Translations under genes and position numbers: made by a program
Shown: positions 32,090 through 40,321 of the stretch, piece after piece
Position numbering within the stretch: position 1 is the first letter of the stretch
How the letters are laid out: each line of letters begins with the position of its first letter
Notes under the pieces: generated by a model
The model's database searches: none
What the model was told of the DNA's origin: nothing
What the model saw: the letters and a program-made list of their open reading frames with translations, nothing else
Source: Acidobacteriaceae bacterium
GTDB taxonomy: Bacteria > Acidobacteriota > Terriglobia > Terriglobales > Acidobacteriaceae
DNA: 40,321 nt
NCBI GenBank assembly: GCA_003140075.1
Contig: PLIO01000070.1
Location: forward strand, 37,040 to 77,360
Direction of reading: 5' to 3'

Positions 32090-33955
32090 ATGTACGAAAC
32101 AGAAGCCAACTCCAGCGTTGAGAGCCCGGCCCAATTTCCGGCCGAGGTGATGCGTTCGTTCGATCAGCTCCGAGGACGGATCGCATCCCGCACCGTGCTG
32201 CCCTGGAGCGAGCACTGCACGGAGTGCGTTTGGCCCACCTGCTATACCACCTGCGATCTGTACAGCCCGCGGCAGGATGGAAGATGCCGCCGCTTTGCCG
32301 ACGGCATGGTGCGGATCGACTCGCCCTCGGCCGCGAACTCTTATCTTCTGAAGATCCGCTTCAAACGCTGGGGAAAATTGTGGACTCCGGGCAACGTCCG
32401 CCTGCATCCGGCGGAGCAGGCGGAAAAGCTCGAACGCCGCGACTACCGGATCGGAAACGCCCTGCGGCGGTTCCCTCTGCCCACGCTGGTCAAGATCACG
32501 GTCACGACCAAGCGCTACGGCTTCAAGAAAAGAATTGCCAGTCCGGCGACCGACGGCGGCGAACTCCCGACCTGTTTCCTGGTGGAATGCTACAACCCGG
32601 AGGCGCACAACGTCCGGCTGTCGCTGACCATGCGTGCGGCCGATGAGCGCTCCAACATGCCGTTCCAGAAGCTGATCGAGCTGACCCCGGGCTTTCACCG
32701 CATCCGGGTTCCGCTCGAGGAAATCGCCGCGCTGGTCGATCTTCGGCATCCGTTTGGCATCGACCTGATCCCCAACGACGAGGCGGAGGAGACAACGCTG
32801 TACTTTGGCCTGATGGAGTTTGTGATCGAGTTAGCGGAAGCTCAGAAAACGGGCACGAATGGCGGGGCGGGCAAGAGTGGTAAGACTGGCAAAACCAAGG
32901 CCGACGGAAAGATCAAATGCATCGTCTGGGACCTCGACAACACGCTGTGGGAAGGTGTGCTGATCGAGGACGGAGCGGAGCGTCTGCGCCTGAAGCCAGG
33001 CGTGGCCTCGATCATTCAGCAACTCGACCAGCGCGGCATTCTGCACTCGATCGCCAGCAAGAACAATTCCGAAGACGCGCTCCAGGCGCTCAACAAATTT
33101 CAGTTGGAGCAATACTTCCTGTGTCCACAAATCTCCTGGAAGCCGAAAAGCGAGGGTATCAAAACCATCGCCCAGCAATTGAACATCGGCCGCGACAGCC
33201 TGCTGTTTATCGACGACTCCGAATTTGAACTGGGAGAAGTCAAGTCGGTCTGCCCCGAAGTGCGGGTGCTGAACGCGGATCAATACCTGACGCTCGCAGA
33301 AAGGGACGAATGCCAAGTCCCGGTGACCGCCGAAAGCCGGGAACGGCGCCGGCTGTATCAAGTCGAGGCCAGCCGGCAGACGGTGGCCCAGAGTTTCAGC
33401 CACGACTATATGGCATTTCTCCGGCACTGCGAGATTCAGCTGACGGTCCGGCCCATGAGCGAAGAGAATCTGGAGCGCGTCCACGAACTGACCCAGCGTA
33501 CCAACCAGATGAATTTCTCCGGCAACCGTTACGACCGCGAAGTGCTGCGCCAGCTGCTGGCAAACCTCGACCTGGATACGTTTGTACTGAGTTGCGAAGA
33601 CCGGTTTGGCAGCTATGGGGTGATCGGCTTTTCCATCGTGGATCGGCGCGAACCCCGCATGACCGACCTGATGTTCAGCTGCCGCATTCAATCGAAGCGC
33701 GTGGAACACGCGTTTCTGTCGTCCGTGATGCAAAGGTATGTCGCGGAGACGGGAAAAGATTTCTACGCCAACTACCGCAAGACTCCGCGCAACGCCCCCT
33801 CGGGACAGGTGTTTGCCGACCTCGGGATGGAGGAGATCGAGACGCGGGATGGAGTTTTATCCCTCCGGTTCCCGAAAGAAAGAGAAGTCCCGGACGACGG
33901 CGTGATTCAGGTCGTGGTGCAGGACACACAAGAAGCCATGGTGACGCCGGCGTGA
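32090..33955 (+). CDS. FkbH-like HAD-IIIC phosphatase/acyltransferase with N-terminal Cys cluster and beta-sandwich
   Basis: The 621-residue protein has an N-terminal Cys cluster (C43, C46, C51, C55, C66) that could bind zinc or an Fe-S centre, then a beta-rich domain (about 85-250; FLVECYNPEAHNV, GFHRIRVPLEEI). A Gly/Lys/Thr-rich linker (255-274) leads to the HAD-IIIC core with VWDLDNTLWEGV (nucleophile D281) and SLLFIDDSEFEL. The C-terminal FkbH-type GNAT-like domain carries NQMNFSGNRYDREVLRQLL and YGVIGFSIVDR. FkbH proteins make glyceryl-carrier protein from 1,3-bisphosphoglycerate; no carrier protein gene is visible here, so the role is probably modification of a sugar with an acyl or glyceryl group. 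The stop overlaps the deacetylase start (GTGA). Confidence 0.88.
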   Translation: MYETEANSSVESPAQFPAEVMRSFDQLRGRIASRTVLPWSEHCTECVWPTCYTTCDLYSPRQDGRCRRFADGMVRIDSPSAANSYLLKIRFKRWGKLWTPGNVRLHPAEQAEKLERRDYRIGNALRRFPLPTLVKITVTTKRYGFKKRIASPATDGGELPTCFLVECYNPEAHNVRLSLTMRAADERSNMPFQKLIELTPGFHRIRVPLEEIAALVDLRHPFGIDLIPNDEAEETTLYFGLMEFVIELAEAQKTGTNGGAGKSGKTGKTKADGKIKCIVWDLDNTLWEGVLIEDGAERLRLKPGVASIIQQLDQRGILHSIASKNNSEDALQALNKFQLEQYFLCPQISWKPKSEGIKTIAQQLNIGRDSLLFIDDSEFELGEVKSVCPEVRVLNADQYLTLAERDECQVPVTAESRERRRLYQVEASRQTVAQSFSHDYMAFLRHCEIQLTVRPMSEENLERVHELTQRTNQMNFSGNRYDREVLRQLLANLDLDTFVLSCEDRFGSYGVIGFSIVDRREPRMTDLMFSCRIQSKRVEHAFLSSVMQRYVAETGKDFYANYRKTPRNAPSGQVFADLGMEEIETRDGVLSLRFPKEREVPDDGVIQVVVQDTQEAMVTPA

Positions 33956-34764
33956 GTATCCGCTCTGGACTCGGTGCGGCGCGCCGCCGCGTGCTCGGTT
34001 CGCTATATCGGCGCAATGTTGCTCTGGGAAGCTGCGGGCCCATCGTGTCGTTCAGCTTCGACGATTTTCCCCGCACCGCTTATTCCGCCGGTGGCGCGAT
34101 CCTCGAGGGTTTCGGAGTGCGAGGAACCTACTACACCGCCTGCGGGCTGCGGAACACCGCCAATGAACTCGGGGAGCAGTTCCGCTCCGAGGACATCGAT
34201 TCGCTGCTCGAAAAAGGACATGAGTTGGCCAGCCACACCTTCCAACACGTTTCCAGCCGCTCGGTTTCCACGGCTGAGTTTTGCGACGATGTGGAGCGCG
34301 GGAGCGCGGCCATTGCACAGTTGACCGGAGTGGAGTCTACGAATTTCGCGTACCCCTTCGGTGACGTTACGCTCGCGGCCAAGCGCACCCTGGGCCGCGG
34401 CCTGACCAGCGCGAGAAGTATTTTCCCCGGTCTTAACGGGCCCGACATTGACCTCAACCTGCTGCGGGCGAACAGCCTGTACGGCGGCCTCGATCGGCTC
34501 AGGCAGGTGGAAGAACTCATCCGGAAAAATACCGAGCGCAAGAGCTGGTTGATTTTCTACACCCACGATGTGCGCCCGGCGCCTTCGCCGTTTGGCTGCA
34601 CTCCGGCGCTGTTTGAAGCGGCGGTGTCATGCTCGGTGCGAAGCGGCGGCCGCATTCTGACCGTGCGGGATGCGCTGGCGAAAATCGGAATTCACGAAGT
34701 GAATCGGAAGGGGCAGGTCAGGGGGCAGGCCAAGGATCAGGCCAAGATGTGCGTTCCCGCATGA
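33952..34764 (+). CDS. Polysaccharide deacetylase (NodB/CE4 family)
   Basis: GTG 33952 overlaps the FkbH-like stop in GTGA, giving 270 residues. The NodB motifs are IVSFSFDDFPRTAY (catalytic and metal-binding Asp37-Asp38) and GHELASHTFQHVS (metal ligands His95 and His99). NFAYPFGD and WLIFYTHDV follow. The enzyme should remove N- or O-acetyl groups from a polysaccharide. No signal peptide is seen, so it may act on lipid-linked intermediates inside the cell or be exported in an unusual way. It belongs to the same coupled gene string as its neighbours. Confidence 0.9.
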   Translation: MSIRSGLGAARRRVLGSLYRRNVALGSCGPIVSFSFDDFPRTAYSAGGAILEGFGVRGTYYTACGLRNTANELGEQFRSEDIDSLLEKGHELASHTFQHVSSRSVSTAEFCDDVERGSAAIAQLTGVESTNFAYPFGDVTLAAKRTLGRGLTSARSIFPGLNGPDIDLNLLRANSLYGGLDRLRQVEELIRKNTERKSWLIFYTHDVRPAPSPFGCTPALFEAAVSCSVRSGGRILTVRDALAKIGIHEVNRKGQVRGQAKDQAKMCVPA

Positions 34765-34789
34765 TCGCTTCCATGTCTTTCCCTTACAG

Positions 34790-36106
34790 GTGCGTCCGGT
34801 GAGAGATCTGCTCGAAGATACGGTGGCGGCGCATCCCGCGGTGTGCGGCGCGGCGGAGGGGAGTGCTGCGCGAGTGTCCGGCACCGACGCCCGTAAGCTC
34901 AACGTTCTTCTGATCGCCGCCGGCTGCGACAGCGGGGCGGTCGGGGAGTCCTGGAGCTCCTTCCAGTGGGTGAGCCGGATTGCGCGACGCCATCACGTCA
35001 CGCTGCTGGTCTCCCGCAATAGCCGCAAGCCGTCGACGGCTCCGCAATTGCCCGGGGCGCGAGTGATCGACTGGCCCGATTTCCGCCTGTTCGAAAGGTG
35101 GGAGCGCTTCAACAGCATGCTGAAGCCGGGCTACGTCGGTTTCTACGTGCAAGCCCGCCGCTGGCTTAAGAATCGTCTCCAGTCCGGCGAGAAATTCGAT
35201 CTGGTGCACCAGATCTCGCCGCTGGCGCTGCGCTATCCAAGTCCCGCCGCCGGCCTGGGCGTGCCGCTCATCATAGGACCGCTGGGAGGAAGCCTTGAAA
35301 ATCCCAAGGCCTTTGGGGCGGAGCTGAGTGGGGTGGCGTGGTACACCAAGCTTCGGTCTCTCGACCAATGGCGGCTGCGCCATGATCCCTGGTTGCGGCA
35401 CAGCTACGCTCACGCCGATCGCATCATTGGCGTCGCGCCCTATGTTAAGAGCCTTCTCGGCGACTTGCCTGCGCGGGAAGTGGAACTGATGAGCGAGACC
35501 GGAGTTACGCATCTTCCGCCGCCACGCATTCCGGCAAGAGAGGGATCGAGGCGTCCGCGATTGCTGTTTGTGGGCCGGGTGGTTCGCTCCAAAGGCGTGC
35601 GCGACGCGATCCGGGCTCTGGCAAGACTCCGGGATCTCGACGGCCTCATGCTCGACGTGGTAGGGGACGGCGATGACCTTGCCGCCTGCAAAGAAGAAGC
35701 GCGGGAGCTCGGCGTTAGCGACATGATCACATTTCACGGGAGGCTGCCGCGCCAGGACATCGATGCGTTTTATGCCCGAGCCGACGTATTCGTTTTCCCC
35801 AGCTTCCGGGAGCCGAGCGGCAACGTCGTCCTCGAGGCGATGAGCCACGGTCTGGCCCTGTTGGTGGCCGACCGGGGCGGGCCGGGATTCGTGGTCGACG
35901 ATAACTGCGGCTTCCGCGTCCCCGTCGTCGACCCCAAGCAATTTGCCGACGGAATCGCGAAATGCATTCGCAAGCTGGCTACGGAGCCGGACTTGATCGT
36001 CACCCTGGGGACCGCTGCGCGGGAAAGAGTGACGCGGCAGTTCCTGTGGGATGCCAAGATTGACCGCATGATGGAACTCTATGACCGGGTTTTGGCGGAA
36101 TGTTAG
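34790..36106 (+). CDS. Family 4 glycosyltransferase (GT-B)
   Basis: The 438-residue protein (GTG 34790; GTG 34799 is equally possible) has an N-terminal Rossmann half with LNVLLIAAGCDSGAVGESWSSF and FDLVHQISPLA. The C-terminal half has RLLFVGRVVRSKGVRDAIRAL and the EX7E-type motif EPSGNVVLEAM inside the donor-binding region. It should transfer a sugar from a nucleotide donor to the growing repeat unit on the inner face of the membrane. The first 35 residues are not part of the fold and may be a poorly chosen start. It ends the tightly spaced glycosyltransferase group. Confidence 0.9.
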   Translation: MRPVRDLLEDTVAAHPAVCGAAEGSAARVSGTDARKLNVLLIAAGCDSGAVGESWSSFQWVSRIARRHHVTLLVSRNSRKPSTAPQLPGARVIDWPDFRLFERWERFNSMLKPGYVGFYVQARRWLKNRLQSGEKFDLVHQISPLALRYPSPAAGLGVPLIIGPLGGSLENPKAFGAELSGVAWYTKLRSLDQWRLRHDPWLRHSYAHADRIIGVAPYVKSLLGDLPAREVELMSETGVTHLPPPRIPAREGSRRPRLLFVGRVVRSKGVRDAIRALARLRDLDGLMLDVVGDGDDLAACKEEARELGVSDMITFHGRLPRQDIDAFYARADVFVFPSFREPSGNVVLEAMSHGLALLVADRGGPGFVVDDNCGFRVPVVDPKQFADGIAKCIRKLATEPDLIVTLGTAARERVTRQFLWDAKIDRMMELYDRVLAEC

Positions 36107-36307
36107 GAATTGAGTTCACTGTTTGCAACCAGGAGTTTGAAGGCTGTGGGATGTCCGGGAACGGAACACATTAGTACATCCCAATTTGGAACATCCGTAC
36201 ATGTCCGCTCGCTCCGGTCCGATCTGCCCTTTCGACCCCTAGTCTTGCCCAGGATGGCTTTGTACCCTAGAGTCCGACAGTCAAAAAAGATCGGCACGGG
36301 GGCATCC

Positions 36308-38008
36308 ATGGGTTGGCTTTTTCGTTGCATCGTTTTTGCGCTGGTGATGTTGGGAACGGCGGGCATTCTTTCCGCTTCGAGTGTGGGCGGAACTTGTCCG
36401 ACGGGTTCGAATTATCTGAATCCGGCAACGAACGCGCAGACCACACTCTCCGGTTTGGGAGTCACAACCTGCTATTTCATCGCCGCGAGCGGAGCCGATA
36501 CGAATAACGGAACCAGCGAATCGACGCCCTGGGCGCATGTCCCGGGAATGGCGGGCTGCACCAGCGCCTGCGCCGCGGTCACGCCGGCGGGGGGAGTTGG
36601 ATTCATCTTCCGCGGCGGCGATACCTGGGGATCGACCAACTATTTTGTGATCAAGAACGGCGGCTCCAGCGGCTCTCCCGTCTACTACGGCGTGGACCAG
36701 ACCTGGTACACGGGAAGCGTATGGAACCGGCCTATTTTCAGCATTGCCGGCAGCCTGCCCAACGTAAATTCGTACGGCGAATCGCTGATCTTCGATTTTG
36801 AAGCGGGCTGGGTGACGGTGGACTGGTTTGAAATTACGGGAGGAACCTGCAGCACGACGCCGGTATCGCAGAACTACTTCTGGAACAGCGGTACCTACGA
36901 CGGCATCGTGGTCACCAACGGCTACTTTCACGCGTTTCAGCCCCCGGCGGGAGGATGCGGGTCGGTCAAAGTTGGCGACGGCAACAATCCGGGGGTGTGG
37001 ATTTACTCTCAAATCGCTTCCAGCACTTCCAGCTGTCACGGCGCCTTCGAGTACAACGTGGTCGATGGCACCGACGGATCGGGCGCGAAGGGATATCTGA
37101 CGATCGCCGCCGATCCTTCGCCGTGCGCGACATTCGCCTACAACGTGATTCACGACGTGTGCTCGGGAATCGGCGGGAATTTAACCACCGTCCACGACAA
37201 TTCCATCGGCAACTTCGGCGGCCAGATCGGGCAATTCGAGTGCGCCTCGTCCTCGACCATTCACAATCACGCCATCCGCTCGAACAACGACGCCTCCATC
37301 TACAACAACAACCTGTACGCGACCGAGGGCGAAGTCATCAGCATCAATCCGCAGTCGGGCGGCCCGGGATCGGCGATCTATAACAACGTCCTGTGGGACA
37401 ACAACGCCTCGGCCATCGACATCGGGGATAACGGGACCGGCACGTCGGGTTCGGTAAACATTTTCAACAACACCATCGAGCAGCAAACCGGCGGATCGTT
37501 TGACTATGGAAATTGCATTAACGTGGAGAACGACATCGGTACCCTGCTGATCGAAAACGAGCATCACATTTTCGCCTCCGGCTCCTCGACCGGATGCATC
37601 CTGGCGGCGAATTCCCCGTTCAATACAGGCGGGAAAGGCAAGGCCACCACGCTCATCTACAATTCCTCGAACGACCTTTTTCAGACTCTAACCCAGGCCA
37701 ATGCCGCCGGCTACACCAGCACGCAGGTTTCGGTCTATTCGCCGACGGCCGCCAGCAGTCCGACCGTGGGCATGGGCGTAACCGGAATCGCATCCGGGGA
37801 AGCGGTCGACACCACCTACGCCTGTACGCAGGCGACCTTGAGTGGAGTCGTTCAAGTGTCATGCCCGGTGTTGCCCGTGGTCGCCCGCGCTACCAGCGGA
37901 GGGTGCACGGCAGGCGTGCTGGGTTGCGCGGACGTTGGGGCTTACGAATTCAGCTCGGGACAAGGCTTGCCGAGTGCTCCAACCGGACTGCAGGCATCGG
38001 TGCAGTAG
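36308..38008 (+). CDS. Secreted right-handed parallel beta-helix protein
   Basis: ATG 36308 (GGGGG six bases upstream) starts a signal peptide (1-24, ending GILSAS), giving 566 residues. The 200-nt gap before it holds no gene. The protein has CYFIAASGADTNNGTSESTPWAHVPGM, the start of the choice-of-anchor-Q/beta-helix class, then repeated Asn-rich turns (YNVIHDVCSG, TVHDNSIGNFGG, IYNNNLYATEGEV, AIYNNVLWDNNAS, IFNNTIEQQTGG) typical of a pectate-lyase-like beta-helix. It ends ADVGAYEFSS followed by a short PSAPTGLQASV tail, where longer relatives carry a fibronectin domain. No catalytic residues can be fixed, so lyase, hydrolase or matrix-binding roles are open. Its place between polymer-synthesis genes suggests it acts on the exopolysaccharide. 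Confidence 0.85.
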   Translation: MGWLFRCIVFALVMLGTAGILSASSVGGTCPTGSNYLNPATNAQTTLSGLGVTTCYFIAASGADTNNGTSESTPWAHVPGMAGCTSACAAVTPAGGVGFIFRGGDTWGSTNYFVIKNGGSSGSPVYYGVDQTWYTGSVWNRPIFSIAGSLPNVNSYGESLIFDFEAGWVTVDWFEITGGTCSTTPVSQNYFWNSGTYDGIVVTNGYFHAFQPPAGGCGSVKVGDGNNPGVWIYSQIASSTSSCHGAFEYNVVDGTDGSGAKGYLTIAADPSPCATFAYNVIHDVCSGIGGNLTTVHDNSIGNFGGQIGQFECASSSTIHNHAIRSNNDASIYNNNLYATEGEVISINPQSGGPGSAIYNNVLWDNNASAIDIGDNGTGTSGSVNIFNNTIEQQTGGSFDYGNCINVENDIGTLLIENEHHIFASGSSTGCILAANSPFNTGGKGKATTLIYNSSNDLFQTLTQANAAGYTSTQVSVYSPTAASSPTVGMGVTGIASGEAVDTTYACTQATLSGVVQVSCPVLPVVARATSGGCTAGVLGCADVGAYEFSSGQGLPSAPTGLQASVQ

Positions 38009-38118
38009 CCTGGAATTTTTTCTTTCAGACTCATCGAAATCTCGCTTGGCGCTGCTGATTGGGATGCAGCGCCGAGTTCGTCCCGGACTAGAAACCTTGC
38101 GTAGCCTGGAATTCCAGG
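38005..38118. repeat. Direct repeat pair and hairpin in the gap before the polymerase gene
   Basis: GTAGCCTGGAATT occurs at 38005-38017 and again at 38101-38113. The second copy is part of a CCTGGAATTCCAGG palindrome (38105-38118). Between them GGCGCTGC (38048-38055) and GCAGCGCC (38066-38073) form an 8-bp stem with a 10-nt loop. The first copy is followed by TTTTTCTTTC. No gene lies in 38009-38204. Confidence 0.55.
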
Positions 38119-38204
38119 CGCTAACTTTCTAGCTTCCGCTTCATCGCACTCTCCCCCGAGACGATCCGCGATTGGCGACTTGACGACCTCGAAAAATTTA
38201 GTCA

Positions 38205-39629
38205 ATGCACGACCACCTGAAATTCGGCGGAGGGACATCCCTGACCTTCCTGAATCCCGCAGTCCTGGTCGCGATACTCATCGCGGGCGCGGTGATCTGC
38301 TTCGGATCAAGAAAGAAAGCGATGGCGGCGTTCCTTGGCGCCTCCCTCCTTATTCCCTTGGACCAGGTTTTGCTGATTGGGCCGGCGCACTTTCCCATGC
38401 TGCGGATTCTGATCCTGTTCGGCATCGTTCGAATACTCCGGGACAAAGCGGCTGCGAAGTTGCGCGTGTTCAGCCAGGGGATTAACAAGATTGACGTTGC
38501 CGTTATTTTGTTCACCCTTTTGGTCGCGGTGAATGGGGTCCTGTTGTTTCCGGAGTCCGCAGCTTTTATCAATCAAATGGGGGCCGTCTACCAGGTCTTC
38601 GGTTTGTACTTCTTGCTGCGGTTCCTGATTCGAGACGAGAGCGATGTCTTGCACGCGATTCAGACGCTGGCCTGGGTCGCCGCGATCATTGCCGTCATCA
38701 TGACGTACGAAGTCGCGACCGGGCACAACCCTTATGCCGTCCTGGAAGGGGCGCGGGTTGCGAATTATGCGTCGCTCGAGCTGCGCGAAGACCGTTTCCG
38801 CGCGCAGGGGCCGTTTGCCCACTCCATTCTGGCGGGGACTTTCGGTGCGGTGCTGGTGCCCTTGTTCATCGGATTGTGGTGGAGGGGCAGGAAGTATCGC
38901 ATGGCCGCAGTGACAGGAATTGTTGCGGCCACCATGATTACATTGGCTTGCAACTCCAGCACCCCTGTGTTGGGCTATGCCGCCGGGGTGTTGGCTCTTT
39001 GCCTGTGGCCGATGCGGCGATGGTTGCGCACCCTGCGCTGGGGAGTCGTTCTTAGCCTGGTTGCGCTGCAATTAACGCTGAAAAATCCAGTCTGGCACTT
39101 GATCACCCGGATCGATATCACGGGCGGGTCGTCTTCCTGGCACCGCTTTATGCTGATCGATCAATGCATCCGCCATTTCGGGGATTGGTGGCTCATTGGA
39201 GTGAAGGACACGAGCAGCTGGGGCTTTGATATGTGGGACACCGCCAATCAATACGTCAGCATTTGTGACAATTCCGGGCTTCTTCCTTTTATTCTGTTTC
39301 TGGCAGTCCTGGTTTATGGCTTCAAGTACCTGGGACGGGCGCGGCTCGCGGCCGCAAAAGAGAAAGAAAAAAAGACGGCGCTCTTTCTTTGGGCGTTGGG
39401 GTCGGCATTGTTTGCCAATGTGATTGCGTTTTTCGGCATCTCTTACTTCGATCAGACCATGGTGGGGTGGTACGCGCTGCTGGCGATGATCCCGGCGGCG
39501 ATTGCGGTACGCGCGAAAAAGCAATTGACGCCAGAACCCCTCGTCGCTCCCGCGCACGAGGCAAACCTGGTCTCACAAGTCACAGAAGACAACTTCGATC
39601 TGGACGCGCAACGATACCTCACACAATGA
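38205..39629 (+). CDS. O-antigen ligase/polymerase family membrane protein (Wzy/WaaL type)
   Basis: The 474-residue protein has about ten to twelve hydrophobic segments (for example LVAILIAGAVICFG, VAVILFTLLVAVNGVLLF, VAAIIAVIMTYEVA, VTGIVAATMITLACNSSTPVLGYAAGVLAL). It also has a large periplasmic loop with RIDITGGSSSWHRFMLIDQCIRHFGDWWLIGV, where the WHR motif of the Wzy_C family is found. It should polymerise repeat units in the periplasm from undecaprenyl diphosphate carriers, or ligate polymer to an acceptor; the Wzx, Wzz and export genes nearby favour polymerase. There is no clear ribosome site before ATG 38205. Its stop overlaps the flippase start (ATGA). Confidence 0.88.
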   Translation: MHDHLKFGGGTSLTFLNPAVLVAILIAGAVICFGSRKKAMAAFLGASLLIPLDQVLLIGPAHFPMLRILILFGIVRILRDKAAAKLRVFSQGINKIDVAVILFTLLVAVNGVLLFPESAAFINQMGAVYQVFGLYFLLRFLIRDESDVLHAIQTLAWVAAIIAVIMTYEVATGHNPYAVLEGARVANYASLELREDRFRAQGPFAHSILAGTFGAVLVPLFIGLWWRGRKYRMAAVTGIVAATMITLACNSSTPVLGYAAGVLALCLWPMRRWLRTLRWGVVLSLVALQLTLKNPVWHLITRIDITGGSSSWHRFMLIDQCIRHFGDWWLIGVKDTSSWGFDMWDTANQYVSICDNSGLLPFILFLAVLVYGFKYLGRARLAAAKEKEKKTALFLWALGSALFANVIAFFGISYFDQTMVGWYALLAMIPAAIAVRAKKQLTPEPLVAPAHEANLVSQVTEDNFDLDAQRYLTQ

Positions 39630-40321
39630 AATCAATCTCCTCATCTTCGAGTCCGGCGTCGGTGCACAGCCTTGCCCACACCATCGGGCGCAATACCGTC
39701 TTTGGAGTGATCGCCAGATTTGCCCAGGTAGCGACCCGGCTGATCACGATTCCAATCGTGATTGCCCATCTCGGCCTGGGCGGCTATGGCATCTGGGCCA
39801 TCATCATGACCACCGCGGCCTACATGCGCTTTGGCAGCGTGGGCATCAAATCGGCATTCCAAAAATACGTGGCTGAAGCGACCGGCAATGGCGACTTCGA
39901 AACCGCGAATAAGCTGCTCAGCACAGGTTGCGCCGCCATGCTGGTGCTTTCGGTGGCGGTGCTGATTCCGGTGGCGTGGTTCTCGACCGCGCTGGCGCGG
40001 GCCGCCGGAGTGCCGCCGGAGTTTCTGCACTCCGCAGCACAGTCAACTTCCGTGCTCGCCTTGATCATGGTCCTGTCCAACGTAGGGGCCGTGTACGAGG
40101 CGATCGTGATGGGCGGACACCGCATTGACCTGGCCCGGAATTACACGACTTTTTTCACCGTGGCCGAAGCGGTGGCGATTGTCATTCTTCTGCATTTCGG
40201 CTACGGCCTGTTTGCCATGGCGTCGGTGATGGCCGGCTCCGAAGTCGGATTCGTGCTGTGCTGTTATGTCAGCTCGAAGAGGATTGTGCCGCAGGTGCGC
40301 GTGGCCCGGGAATTTGTCACG
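39626..40321 (+). CDS. Polysaccharide flippase, Wzx/MATE-like (partial, 3' end outside window)
   Basis: I translated the frame from ATG 39626 (ATGA overlap with the polymerase stop) for 232 codons to the right edge without a stop. The N-terminal half shows the Wzx pattern: IGRNTVFGVIARFAQVATRL, IPIVIAHLGLGGYGIWAIIMTTAAYM, then FQKYVAEATGNGDFETANKLLS and repeated membrane helices (AAMLVLSVAVLIPVAW, TSVLALIMVLSNVGAVYEAIV, VAEAVAIVILLHFGYGLFAM). It should flip the lipid-linked repeat unit across the inner membrane. About half of a typical flippase lies beyond the window. Confidence 0.88.
   Translation, partial: MKSISSSSSPASVHSLAHTIGRNTVFGVIARFAQVATRLITIPIVIAHLGLGGYGIWAIIMTTAAYMRFGSVGIKSAFQKYVAEATGNGDFETANKLLSTGCAAMLVLSVAVLIPVAWFSTALARAAGVPPEFLHSAAQSTSVLALIMVLSNVGAVYEAIVMGGHRIDLARNYTTFFTVAEAVAIVILLHFGYGLFAMASVMAGSEVGFVLCCYVSSKRIVPQVRVAREFVT

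Noticed and set aside
34784-35941. 385-codon minus-strand frame opposite the GT4 gene
   Set aside because: Antisense shadow; the plus-strand frame carries complete GT-B motifs.

Overview
The window looks like chromosomal DNA of an acidobacterium (Terriglobia type, near the Koribacter/Sulfotelmatobacter kind of genome). That is an inference from protein families, not from a marker gene. The supporting families are an Oar-like TonB receptor with an N-terminal carboxypeptidase-regulatory fold, a CRTAC1/UnbV FG-GAP protein paired with a TPR protein, a choice-of-anchor-D lipoprotein with a fibronectin tail, a PDDEXK_5 'group I intron-associated' endonuclease, and a PEP-CTERM protein whose sorting motif reads VPEGG. 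Base composition is moderately GC-rich and fairly even. I see no insertion sequences, tRNAs, rRNAs or CRISPR arrays.

Left part (1-2950): a truncated PD-(D/E)XK endonuclease gene (minus strand, running off the left edge) whose start codon lies directly behind an intrinsic terminator; a membrane-bound diguanylate cyclase; a 53-residue zinc-ribbon protein; and a GlcG/HbpS-like protein.

Carbohydrate-uptake part (2950-13540): a large TonB-dependent receptor (minus) diverges from a LacI-family regulator (plus). A perfect 16-bp palindrome between them is the likely LacI operator. Downstream of lacI lie a CRTAC1-type FG-GAP/UnbV protein, a secreted TPR protein (4-nt overlap) and a secreted GH2 beta-mannosidase-type enzyme. 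Together they suggest a regulated system for uptake and breakdown of a mannose-containing glycan.

Surface and exopolysaccharide part (13830-40321, all plus strand): a choice-of-anchor-D lipoprotein and a PEP-CTERM protein come first, then about 920 bases without a gene that hold a consensus sigma-70 promoter, a match to the RfaH ops element and a good sigma-54 -24/-12 promoter. Then follow an RfaH/UpxY-like NusG paralogue, a sigma-54-activator-like response regulator that has lost its GAFTGA loop, a Wza-type export protein, an outer-membrane beta-barrel, a Wzz/GumC-type chain-length protein, an ExeA-like ATPase, a CpsD-like tyrosine kinase, a stand-alone degenerate GGDEF domain, an ATP-grasp ligase, an aspartate kinase, a polyprenyl-phosphate sugar transferase carrying a second copy of the degenerate GGDEF domain, a FemAB-like acyltransferase, a GT2 glycosyltransferase, an FkbH-like HAD/acyltransferase, a NodB deacetylase, a GT4 glycosyltransferase, a secreted beta-helix protein, a Wzy/WaaL-type polymerase or ligase, and the start of a Wzx flippase (cut by the right edge). 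Many junctions overlap by 4 nt (ATGA or GTGA).

This is a Wzx/Wzy-type exopolysaccharide locus of the kind linked to PEP-CTERM/exosortase systems, although no exosortase gene is in view. Its most unusual parts are the amino-acid-related module (ATP-grasp, aspartate kinase, FemAB), the duplicated degenerate GGDEF domain, the regulator with a lost GAFTGA loop and an expanded second loop, and the regulatory region before the NusG paralogue.
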